From the NCBI GenBank assembly GCA_003427395.1, contig BFEA01000400.1, positions 220,787 through 247,361 on the forward strand: a stretch of 26,575 bases of DNA, in the 5' to 3' direction. This DNA is from Chara braunii. Lineage: Eukaryota > Streptophyta > Charophyceae > Charales > Characeae. Below are positions 8,392 to 16,942 of the stretch, piece after piece; position 1 is the stretch's first letter; every line of letters starts with the position of its first letter. A model generated the notes under the pieces. That model was not told the DNA's origin, did no database searches, and was given only the letters and a program-made list of their open reading frames with translations. Position numbers and translations under genes: made by a program.

Positions 8392-9527
8392 CGGGGTTGT
8401 AGGTTTTTTGAAGGACTACAACCCTATATTTTTATTTTTATTTTTTATATTTAAATATATTTTTAAAAAATCAAAAACATAAACATACAATGAAAAAAAT
8501 AAAAACAAAAAATGAAATGAGTGTTTGGCAGATTTCTCAGGGTTTGGCTACAGTACTCACCAAATGTGCATGACGGGGTCTACGCATGCATGGCTTAGCT
8601 CTAGGGTAGGGTAGGGATATAAGTCGCTCCGGCTAGTCTGAGTTCCGCCTAGCCTTGGGTAAGCTAGGGGGAGGACGATAGGATGTGTCCGCGGGCGCTG
8701 GTCTGCCTGGCTTAGGTAATCTTGCTGGGTAGACTCCCTGAATTGGGCTTGTAGAAGATTGCATGAGCCTGGCATCTGAAGTTCCCTTACGGCAAGGTTT
8801 GTCCGCTTCCGCTTCCATTAGGGCTAGGAGGATGGCCCAGCCCTGGTGCTTGTCACTGCTGTCTAGTCCAAGTTGCCCTCAATACTGGTAGGGTGATGGT
8901 CTTGAGTGCTGCTCACACTGAGGTAGGATAGTAGGGACAGGGGGTGCGCTGGGAGTATTAACGTGGGGATGGGTAGGGTAGGTGGCCTATCCTGTCGGGA
9001 CAACCATTGGGTGCTGCTACCAGCAATCACCGCAGGTCTGGTCCTTGGCCTCTACAACACCCTGGGCTTTCAAAAAAAAAAGTAGAGGCCCATGGCCTGT
9101 CTGCTTTCAAATGTCAAGCCTGGAACCTTCCCGAATTTTTGCTGCTTGGGCCTTCGAGTCATGACTTTTCGATTTTGGCAAATGATTTTGACTGCGGACT
9201 GTGACTCCTGCCACTAGGACACCACTCTGGCCTGTGGAACTGCACTTTACTCGTGGGACGTGACTCTTCAATATGACTTTTCATTATAAAACGTGATTTT
9301 TGCCCCTAGGATGTGACCGTTTGCTGGGTGGCACTGCCTGTTGGACTGGACTACTAAGGTACCTGAGTACGACCTTTCTGAAATTTACTGACTCGGCCTT
9401 TTTTTGGCCAGGGCCTCTGACCCTGAGACCCGAATTTGGGGTCTGAATCAGTGGAAGGCCTTCAGCATGTGGTGAGTAGAGGCCCTTAGGCCTGCTGCAC
9501 GTATTCCTAAGAAAAACGAAAAACGAG

Positions 9528-9615
<88 letters not shown>
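9528..9615. repeat. Poly(A) run, 88 bases
   Basis: An uninterrupted run of 88 A, preceded by AAAAACGAAAAACGAG and followed by CGAGAAG. It seems to have expanded inside an A-rich CGAG-containing stretch. The exact length in the genome is uncertain because such runs are hard to sequence. A second run (19 A) lies at 9816-9834. Confidence 0.9.
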
Positions 9616-9616
<1 letters not shown>

Positions 9617-10174
9617 GAGAAGACAGAGAATCAGTGACCCATAATTGTGATGCACAGGGTGGCACATACCTGAATTCGAATCCTAACTATATATTCTTGG
9701 CCCATACAGGCAGTCTACAACTCTAATGTCCATCTCTGCTCCGTGAGGGGTCCTTGCTTATCCGTAGGGGCCCTTCGGAAATGAGCCTGGACAAATAGAT
9801 TGGAGCATTTGTAAGAAAAAAAAAAAAAAAAAAAGGATATGCACCCACATGCACACACATATGCTCACAAAGTTGGGGTATGGGGTGGCCCCAACTTTTT
9901 CCCCTCTTGCAGTTTGATTTTCGGGAGGGAGGGGCATTTTTTGCCACCCCACCCTGTTCATAGGGGTCAATTTTTTTTCTTTTTTTTCCTGTTTTTAGTG
10001 GTTGGGCGCGTTGGGCCACGTGTTCGAGGCCCAACGCGTGAATTCCGTTTTTCGGAATTCGACGCGACACCGACTTTTTCGCGTTAAACGCGATTCAACG
10101 AGGGTCCCAAGGCCCGTTCAACGGGTGTTCGAGCGTTGAATTCCGCCCGTTCTCCGTTCAAAAGATACACAAGA

Positions 10175-10898
10175 GTCGCCCTTCGAGTTCGAGCACGGCT
10201 CGCCGACTTCTCCATTGGACACAATCATTCCACGAACAGTCGAGAGTGACAACCATCTTTTTTTCGTGTGTCGGATGCAAGAGCTACTTGTCAAGGCACG
10301 CGACCAGATGGCTAAGACGCAGCAACGCACGAGCCAACGGGCCAATCGCCAGCGTCTTCCTTGCCCATTCCACGTCGGCGATCTCGTTTGGGTTTCCACC
10401 GCGGAATTTAGCCTTGAACAAAATATCTCTCGCAAGCTCCTCGTGAAATGGATGGGGCCCCGACCGATCGTGGAACCCGCTCGGGATGCACCCGAAGGAC
10501 CTTCCTTCACCATTCAGGTGCCCGCCCACTTGCCAGTCTACCCAGTCTTTCATTGCTCCAAGTTGGTTCTTTACACGACAGCGGAACATGACGATTTCCC
10601 CGGGCGACGATCGCAAGACCCACCCTCTATGGACAGTTTTCAGGAGGTCGGCGACATCATCTCCCAACGACGCTACGACAACAGGCCAACCGAGTACTTG
10701 GTACATTTTGCGTACTACACTCACAAAGTTGACCGTTGGTGGACCCGTGCGGAACTCCAAGTAACAACTTCGGACGTTCTCGCACGCTACGAACACAAGA
10801 TGCAAGGCAAGCCGGTACCTTCGGCTCCACATCGCACCCGCGTTCAGGTTCCACCTTCAGATCGTCAGCTTCGCCCTCGACCCGACTTGACTTCATAA
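10175..10898 (+). pseudogene. pol: Pol C-terminal fragment: integrase tail and chromodomain-like module
   Basis: The frame continues directly from the integrase before the insertion: SPFEFEHGSPTSPLDTIIP, then a helical stretch (VKARDQMAKTQQRTSQRAN), the GPY/F-like segment (VGDLVWVSTAEF, KLLVKWMGPRPIV) and a C-terminal module reading VGDIISQRRYDNRPTEYLVHF and WWTRAEL. The last part has the layout of a retrotransposon chromodomain (strand, YLVHF, W near the end), which in chromoviruses targets integration to marked chromatin. Aromatic cage residues are only partly kept, so this is a divergent example. The stop TAA (10896-10898) overlaps the polypurine tract. No internal stop is present. Confidence 0.82.
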
Positions 10899-10909
10899 GG
10901 AGGGGGGGG
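10897..10909 (+). promoter_or_regulatory. Polypurine tract
   Basis: AAGGAGGGGGGGG lies directly before the TG of the 3' LTR. It is the plus-strand primer site for element replication. It begins inside the stop codon of pol. Confidence 0.9.
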
Positions 10910-12221
10910 TGTTACATGATGCGCCTGCAACAGGCTGCACGGGCCATTTTCAGGCCCGTGACGTTTTCAGGCCGAAAGCCTGAAAACAAGGGCTTACAGG
11001 CCCCGTGTCATTTCAGCCTGAAAGCCTGAAAACAAGGGCCTACAGGCTCTGTGTCGTTTTAGCCTAAATCAGGGTCTTTCCGGCCCCGAGTCTTTTCAAC
11101 CTAAAACAAAGGGTCATTTCCAGGCCGTCATGAGTTCGACCTGCCTTGAAACTCAGGCACCAAACCAGGGTTTTGGCACAGGCCATTTTGGGCCTGTTTT
11201 CAAGACAACCCCTAGTTGAGCTTCAACGCCAGGGTCTGGCACATTTAGGCATTGGCAAGAGCAGGCTCCTGCACAGGCCAACACTATATAGGACTGGCCT
11301 GCCCTGCAGGCTGCAGGTAGTTCCTAGGTACTTCCCAGGCACTTCACGTGCAGTTCAGGAGGCAAAAGGTAATCTTCAGGATTCGGCAACAACACTCTGG
11401 AGGAGCGTTGGAGGAGTAGTACTAGCGCTAGCAGTAGTCTTCAGCGTTGGGCCCTGGTAGCGTTAGAAGTAGTCTTCAGCGCGGCGCGCTAGTAGGAGCT
11501 AGAGTAGTACCGGAGAGAGAGAGAGATAGATTGGGCGGAGGCCTGGTAGACTTACCTACAGCGCCATAGCTCCAGCTTCGTATTTGAGGTACTTGCAGCA
11601 TAGCGCCAACTTCACAGGTTAGTACCTGGCACGTGAGAGAGAAAGAGAGTTCTTCTTCTTCCTCTTCTCAGTCCACCATCTCCCTCTCATCCTCTCGCTA
11701 TTTGACTTCACTGCATCCGGAGACTACGAGAGAGAGCTTGATGACATTTGGATCCGGGCTCGATGTTGGGCTTCAGACATGTTGATGAGGGATTATTTGG
11801 GACTTGTAACGAAGACTTGGTGTTGATGACTTTCCCATCTCCCTCCTCCTCTTCTTCGTTTGTTCCCGTCCTCTTCGTTTGTGCATTAACAGGACCTGGC
11901 ACATTCTTCTTGTGTGTAGCGCCAGGCCTCCTTCACATCTTCTGATGAAGATGATGTATGTTTAGTCTGCATTGCAACATTGATTGGGCTCGTCATTAGT
12001 ATTCTAGCATTCTGCTACGATGTCTTGTACTACGTGAGGGAGGTCAGTCCGGGTCAGGTAAGGACTTGTATCTAAGTCTTCCCCTGCGCTATAAAGCACC
12101 ATTTGTATGTACAGAATGTACAGTGCTTGTTGAGATTTCACTTGCACTGCATTGTCCATTCAGTCCTTTTTATCACATTGTGGATCCTCGGTTATTTATG
12201 TACATCGCCCAACATGTAACA
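10910..12221 (+). repeat. 3' LTR, full length (1,312 bp)
   Basis: It begins TGTTACA right after the polypurine tract and ends TGTAACA, a perfect 7-bp inverted terminal repeat. 11610-12221 matches the 5' LTR (281-884). The U3 part matches the reversed solo LTR at 1881-3056, which shows that this long form is the family norm. A TATA box is at 12090-12096. The bases after the LTR (GTCTG) cannot be compared with the missing left end. Confidence 0.93.
10964..11095 (+). repeat. Tandem 47-bp stem-loop repeats in U3
   Basis: Two clear units and a decayed third (starting about 10964, 11011 and 11057) contain AGCCTGAAAACAAGGGC and GGC-CTGTGTC-like segments. The first holds a perfect 9-bp stem (10964-10972 with 10978-10986) around CGAAA. 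Related units are seen in the reversed solo LTR at about 2840-3010. They may be enhancer repeats; this is inferred from position only. Confidence 0.8.
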
Positions 12222-12370
12222 GTCTGTCTGTTAGTGTGCCTCCCTGTCTGCCTGTCTGAGTGTTGTCTGTCTGCCTTTCTGCCTCTCCCTCCCTGTCCAT
12301 CTGTTCTTCGATTCGTTTGTCCGTCTGTTCATCTGTCGTCTGTGTGTCCATCTGTTCATCTCCCCGTCCG
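12222..12370. repeat. Imperfect (TCTG)n-rich tract
   Basis: Begins at the base after the 3' LTR: GTCTGTCTGTTAG followed by many CTGTCTG, CCATCTGTTC and TCCGTCTG variants. Pyrimidine-rich sequence continues to about 12475. Confidence 0.85.
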
Positions 12371-12644
12371 TATGTGCAGTTGCCTGATAGTGTCTGCCTC
12401 TCTCCCTCCCCACTTGGGCCTCGGTTCCCTTCTCTCCATTCCCGTTATCTCTAATTCTCTCGCTCCCTCAGTCTTCCAGTCACATTCAATGGACCAACCT
12501 GCAGTCAAAGCCCAAACTAGAAGGCAACTAGTAATGGAATCCTTAGTACTAGGAATGCATTTACGCCAAGCTACCCACATAACATATGCTTATTTATACT
12601 CCGAAAAATGTGATATGCACACGATTCGAGGCGAAGAGAGTGGG

Positions 12645-12676
<32 letters not shown>

Positions 12677-12724
12677 TACATTTTGTGGGGATGGGTTTTG
12701 TGAGTCTAGGAACCGAAGAAGAAC
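12371..12724. other. Unassigned sequence with (TA)n(GA)n microsatellite
   Basis: A plus-strand frame (12066-12740) runs across this region and the TCTG tract, but its product is repeat-driven. A TA run at 12645-12657 leads into (GA)n at 12656-12676. No TE domain or RNA gene is visible. Confidence 0.6.
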
Positions 12725-12787
12725 GGGTAGAGCGGGGTAAGGTGTCATTAGAGCACCGCTCTACCCCCACTTACCCCCGCTCTAACC
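12725..12787. repeat. Hairpin with two competing pairings
   Basis: GGGTAGAGCGG (12725-12735) pairs perfectly with CCGCTCTACCC (12756-12766). The overlapping GGTAGAGCGGGGTAA (12726-12740) can instead pair with TTACCCCCGCTCTAACC (12771-12787) with small defects. Confidence 0.8.
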
Positions 12788-13465
12788 TCATTTTACCCTT
12801 GTTTCCCCCTTTCAACCCGATTTCGAAAAACGCGTGGGTGGTGGGTAGTTGCGGACTATGTATCACCCGCGGACATAACCACGGGCCCGCTGACCGCGTG
12901 CAGTCAGGATACCGACCGCATGCGGTCAGGATACCAACCAAGGGGGCCGACCACGCGCGACCGAGTGCAGCCAAGAACCCCGGATATTTTTTGAGGGGCC
13001 TAAACATTCGAGGAAAAAATAAATAAAATCATGGGCATGTAGGTAAAAAACAGCTCTACATGCTTGTGATTTTTAATTATTTTTACTAACATTTTAAAGA
13101 CGGTTAAAAAATAAATAACATAAATAAAAATAATAATAATTGTAAAAAAAAAACAAAAACGGTGATGATTTTTTTTTTTTTTTTTAGTTTGTTGGGCCGG
13201 TGGAAAAACACCGGCCCAAATGTTTTTTTCGTTGTGTGCATTTCATGTGCCAAGAAACAAACGGCAGAGAAAGAAAAAAGCAAAAAAGGCCCGTCTGAGG
13301 CCTGAATTGGGTCTGTTGGGGTCTGGGGGGGGGGGCCTGGGGGAGGCTGCATAGCAGCAGGCCTTGCTGTTGCTGTCTCAGATAAATGTCGACACTTACC
13401 TGGGACAGCAACGGAAAGTTCTACTGGAAGAGAGACAGAGAGTCTTATTCTTCTCTGAGGTAAGG

Positions 13466-13484
13466 TTTTTTTTTTTTTTTTTTT
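13466..13484. repeat. T19 run
   Basis: An uninterrupted T run on the plus strand, 17 bases before the hairpin at 13502-13541. Read on the minus strand it would be a poly(A) after a stem-loop. That would suit the 3' end of the LINE, but it could equally belong to the MITE-like element. Confidence 0.75.
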
Positions 13485-13492
13485 AAACATCA

Positions 13493-13723
13493 TTGACGGA
13501 GAGTAGAGGAGGTGTTGATAAGAGCAAACACCCCCTCTACTATCCCTGCTTGATAGATGGCTCCGTTCCATTGGTGGGGAGCTGCACCTACTGGAAAACG
13601 GGTCCAGCGTCCCTTTACATCATTAACACTAAAAAGACATGGTACAACTCATGCTGGAAACCGGGCCCCAACGTCCCTTCTGATCAGATGATAGTGAGCA
13701 TAAGGAAAGGTAAAGGTAAGTAG
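13493..13723 (+). CDS. Small unrecognised open frame with internal repeat
   Basis: I do not recognise this 76-codon frame. The first part is the hairpin. The second half reads CTYWKTGPASLY and, 21 residues later, NSCWKPGPNVPS, from a 63-bp direct repeat (13591-13615 and 13654-13678). The 63-bp period is a whole number of codons. The frame runs into GGTAAAGGTAAGTAG, which contains a plausible plant splice donor (AG/GTAAGT). It could be an exon relic or chance. No start context, promoter or homolog supports it, so confidence is low. Confidence 0.15.
   Translation: MTESRGGVDKSKHPLYYPCLIDGSVPLVGSCTYWKTGPASLYIINTKKTWYNSCWKPGPNVPSDQMIVSIRKGKGK
13502..13541. repeat. 15-bp stem-loop
   Basis: AGTAGAGGAGGTGTT (13502-13516) pairs with AACACCCCCTCTACT (13527-13541) with one mismatch around a 10-base loop. 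It resembles the hairpin at 12725-12766 in its GTAGAG..CTCTAC stem and its AGAGCA loop. Confidence 0.85.
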
Positions 13724-13741
13724 TTTTGGCTCTTGCGCCTC

Positions 13742-14216
13742 TTCACCCTAAACGGGCGCCAGATATGCATATCCACCTAGTAGTTCCATCCTATTTATCT
13801 GAGCGCGAATCAAAAAAGTGAGAGAAAACCCTTCAAAAGAAACAATGCTATTCATTCAGAGTCAAGCGCATACCATGACCTAAAAACCAAATTTTGTCCC
13901 ACCAGCGTCATAGCCATACAAAACCTGGGCATTGCTAGAAAATGTGGAAGGCTGATTTGCAAAACTTACACCAGGGTAGGGCTATTCATTTTTGTTCAAG
14001 CGAGGTTCTATCAATAATCCAATCATTAGTGGGTAAGCAACGATGAGTGGTTTGTCATTGCAGCGATGTCATTTTAGCAAGTATAGATTTGATGGTATGG
14101 AACCACTTGACTAGTCGCAACTCTTCTTTGCTTACATTTAGGTGTCTCATACATCAGTCTTCTATTTTATCCTTTATATTTACCTTAGGATGAAGCATCA
14201 TGTAAGTGGACTTAAC
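13742..14216 (-). other. Probable 3' part of the LINE, no clear protein
   Basis: Downstream (minus strand) of the last recognisable ORF2 segment. Short open stretches occur but no zinc-finger or other C-terminal LINE motif could be read. No plus-strand gene is visible. It is likely decayed ORF2 end plus 3' UTR. Confidence 0.4.
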
Positions 14217-15189
14217 TTACGGTGTGTGAAGCTTCGTGGTATGGGAGCGTCCTGTGGCAGTCGATGAAGACCAGGACCAACATACCGGGTCTAAGGGGAG
14301 GTGGGAAATGGAAGTGTCCGGTTTATAGGCCAACCATTTTTCCTTTATCATTAGGACCCTGATCCTAAATAGTCTGTCATTCTTGAACCACCCCATTTGT
14401 TGTTGTGATCTTGACTTACGGTATCTGTCCTCCCCCAGATCAAATATAGACATTAAAATGTCCCCTATGGTGCGGACTTCAACTATATTTCCTACTAATC
14501 CTTGTTGATCGGATATAGACACCCAACCATTTGGGGTAAGAGTAGGCCCCTTCTTCAAGATTCTGACCCACTCCAGCGGTACTATGTCGATTATTTGTTC
14601 CAAGGTTTCTTTCTGATGGTGGCAGTGCCTTAGTCTTTCATGGAGAATTGACGGGTCAATCCAGTTTATGTCCGTAGTGTTCCAGATGTCCCTGATGCGT
14701 GTAATTCCTTTTCTGATCCACCCTTTCCAAGGCAAATTTGTGCAGTTAAGGGTATAGCCTTGGGAGTCCCTAATGAGTGTATTGTTGAATAGTGGTTGTT
14801 GCCATACCTCTTCACATCTCTCAGATCTCGTCTTGTCTGGGAGAGGTAATTTCCTCCATGTTTTTAACAAATCAATCCAAAACGGATCCCTAGCTAGATC
14901 AACCTTGGCGGCTTGGCGGTCAGAGAGTTCCAAGTTTTGGAGTACTGTTGAAGTGCCCCTCAGGAGTGACCATAATCGATTCTCCAGCCACATGAGGTGG
15001 TCGACTTCCTCTAAGGGGGGGGGGAGCTAGTCTTCTGATTTGCTCGCAAGCCAACTCGCTCCACGGGATCTGGGGATTGAATAGAAGGCGTTTTAGCCAT
15101 TGTATGGATAAAGCCATCGCTTGGGTGGTGGGATCAATGATGCCTAGGCTACCTTTAGATTTGAGTTGGATTATAAATAACCATGCCAT
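14217..15189 (-). pseudogene. LINE ORF2 C-terminal part (RT thumb and extension)
   Basis: A minus-strand frame from 15189 reads GSLGIIDPTTQAMALSIQWL, RLLFNPQIPW and SELACEQIRRLAPP, the region after the RT core in plant LINEs (the G-x-LG motif near the start). At a run of ten G on the plus strand (15015-15024) the frame shifts. It resumes as EEVDHLMWLENRLWSLLRG and continues for about 250 residues (LPWKGWIRKGITRIRDIW; GWFKNDRLFRIRVLMIKEKW) to a stop at 14217. This second half is a LINE C-terminal extension without a recognised domain. Confidence 0.8.
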
Positions 15190-16940
15190 TCTACTAATAG
15201 TATTTTCACATTCATGATTACGTCGTCAAAGGAAGGTTGTTAATTGTCCTTAGTAGATTTTTATGGTTGCTTTATTCAAAGCCCATATTGCAGATTTATG
15301 CCAAATTGAGGCCAAAACCACATTGCTAATAGCAAGTGTTCTACCCAGTAACGAGGTGTGTTCGTCCTTTCATAATTCAAGTTTTGAATGTGCATATTGT
15401 ATGATCGCAGCATTGTTGGAAGCTGGTTTGCCTAGAGCTGAAAGGGATATCCCTATGACTCTAATTGGTGTTTCAGGAGGGAACCATTTGATCATTGGTC
15501 TTTCCGGTGGCCTACCTCCGTGATAGTGAATCCACCAACCCAACGTTTTGTTTCCCAAGTTTACCATCATATCTAAAAGTTAATAAAAATTCATCAATGA
15601 TTCGTTAGATTGCCTCAAGATTTAATTGTGAAACGTCAACGATCAAAGAGAGGTTATCTGCAAATAGAGAGCAAACCGGTATGACTTCCTCTGGGATGGA
15701 AGCAACTTGGATACGCCTAATGTCTTTGTGTTGGCGGAGGTTGGCTGCGAGGGCTTCCATAATGATTACAAAAAGAAGTGACGTGATTGGATCTCCTTGC
15801 CTTATTGATCTCTGCAACGATATAGGGGGAGCTATATTACCATGGACCATGACTCTCGTAGTTGCGTTCTCATGCAGGATCTTAATCCACCTTTTGAAGT
15901 TCAACCCGAAGTTAAATTTGTCTAGGCATTTATCAAGGAAGAACCAATCTACATGGTTATATGCTTTATCAAAATATATAAAAATGAAGGCAACATTATG
16001 TTTAGATTCACGAGATGACTTAATTAACTCGTTTATTAACAAAATATTATCATGAATATTCCTTCCTTGAATAAGGCCCGCTTGGGCGGGATTGATTATG
16101 TCAGCTATAAATTTTTTTAAACAATTAGTTAGAGTTTTTTAGATGAGTTTATATACCACGGTGAGCAGTGTGATGAGCCGGTAATTGCGAATATTGCATC
16201 CATCCTTTTTTTTGTATAGTAAATATTAAGACTCCTTGCCCCACAATCTCTCCGATGTGACCAAATATCAAAACATCCTGATAGAACTCCATCAGATCCT
16301 GAGAGATGAAATCCCATAAGGATTCCCAAAATTTCTTAGGTAATCCGTAAATACCTGAAGTTCTTTCCTCCTCCATAAGCATCAGTGCAGTTCATACTTC
16401 TTCCTGTGTTAGAGGCAATTCCAACTGGGTTTTTTTTTTTCAGAGATAAATTTGGTCATTGGTTTCAAGAATTTATCAATCTCCCTGCTTCGTTGGTTCT
16501 CAAGGATGTTACATATTCCAGATATGAAGAGGTTTTGAAAAAAGTCTCTAGCCATCTTGGTGCACTTTGCGGTAGAAGTGGCTAGTTACTCATTTTGACG
16601 ATGGGGGTGAGCAAGACCCTCAATGTCTGTTCTCCCTATACGAGCTCTAGCCATAGCAAAAAGTCTTGCATTCACTCCTCCTTCAGTGACAAGTTGTCTA
16701 AGTTTTTCCCTAATCCTGACACTGTGTCAGCGATACTCCATCTGAGATAGAAGGCGATCTTCTAGTTCTTGAAGTTCTTTAGCTACTGTTTCATTGTTTT
16801 ACTCATTTTGATTGCCATCTTCCAAGGATTGAAGTTGTTGGATACGCTGGTATATTCTTGTTTCATTGGAATGTCTTTCGGTTGCAAGTAGCTTTGAATA
16901 TTCATTGCATTTACGCCCTAGAAAAACTAAATCGTTGTTG
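15190..16940 (-). pseudogene. LINE ORF2 reverse transcriptase, inactivated
   Basis: This enzyme copies LINE RNA at the nicked target. An RT-linker frame (about 16900-16550) reads RLFAMARARIGRTDIEGL and contains three stops; one is TGA where Trp is likely. Next come GIYGLPKKFWESLWDFI (about 16360), a frameshifted segment, then RT motifs in 16042-15605. The first catalytic box, normally (L)D-x-x-K-A-(Y/F)-D, reads IYFDKAYNHVDW, so the key Asp is Tyr. IRQGDPITSLLF is intact. The FADD box reads FADN (codon complementary to 15653-15655). After a stop, coding resumes in 15570-15370 (KTLGWWIHYHG, ALGKPASNNAA). Confidence 0.88.
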
Positions 16941-16942
16941 AA

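Larger units (their letters stand above)
8223..10174. mobile_element. 1,952-bp palindrome-ended insertion in the integrase
   Basis: GTCGCC occurs at 8217-8222 and again at 10175-10180. Removing the segment joins the integrase in the same frame, so its limits are set by coding as well as by the duplication. Both ends carry GAATTCAACGC in inverted orientation (8239-8249; 10134-10144) within short TIR-like tips (TGTGTGTC.. and ..GATACACA). Perfect or near-perfect palindromes crowd the ends: 8241-8263, 8265-8284, 10007-10038 and 10040-10060. The interior has A runs, a hairpin (8394-8402 with 8416-8424), an 88-base poly(A) and no credible protein. It is best read as a non-autonomous DNA transposon; the superfamily is unassigned. 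The bases just outside the 6-bp duplication also partly match, so a longer, decayed duplication is possible. Confidence 0.85.
252..12221 (+). mobile_element. Ty3/Gypsy chromovirus-like LTR retrotransposon, degenerate and nested
   Basis: The parts occur in the expected order: partial 5' LTR, tRNA-iMet-like primer site, leader, Gag, Pol (protease, RT, RNase H, integrase, chromodomain-like tail), polypurine tract and 3' LTR. The order RT, RNase H, integrase is diagnostic of Ty3/Gypsy (Metaviridae) rather than Copia. The shared parts of the LTRs look roughly nine-tenths identical by eye, so this is not a young copy. Three foreign segments lie inside (1881-3056, about 4877-5058, 8223-10174). Without them the element would be about 8.7 kb. 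Several frameshifts, stops and catalytic changes in pol mean it cannot move by itself. The 5' end is incomplete, so the target duplication of the whole element cannot be checked. Confidence 0.93.
12725..13541. mobile_element. Smaller relative of the integrase insertion (putative MITE)
   Basis: Two segments align in order with the element at 8223-10174. About 12985-13165 carries GGATATTTTTTGAGGGGCCT, a TGTAG..CTACA hairpin (13028-13042 with 13056-13070) and AT-rich sequence with AAAAATAAATAACATAAA. About 13166-13215 carries a T run, then TTTAGTTTGTTGGGCC and an 11-bp palindromic stem ending in GGCCCAA. In the larger element these lie at 8341-8520 and 9971-10038, separated by about 1.4 kb. Strong hairpins lie at 12725-12766 and 13502-13541 and may mark the ends. 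Limits are uncertain and no target duplication was found. Confidence 0.5.

Noticed and set aside
8590-8625. Telomere-like TAGGG repeats
   Set aside because: Only about three TAGGG words inside a transposon; not the plant TTTAGGG unit and no array.
9140-9320. Recurrent GTGACT/TGACTTTT words in the integrase insertion
   Set aside because: Spacing is irregular and the words are short; no clear repeat unit could be defined.
9284-9667. Minus-strand frame with a long poly-Phe stretch
   Set aside because: It is only the translation of the 88-base A run in the other strand.
9672-9690. TTCGAATCC resembling a tRNA T-loop / pol III B box
   Set aside because: No acceptor stem, anticodon arm or A box in the right place.
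12066-12740. 224-codon plus-strand frame after the 3' LTR
   Set aside because: It starts in the LTR and runs through the TCTG-rich tract and a GA microsatellite; the Cys/Ser/Leu-rich product reflects simple repeats.
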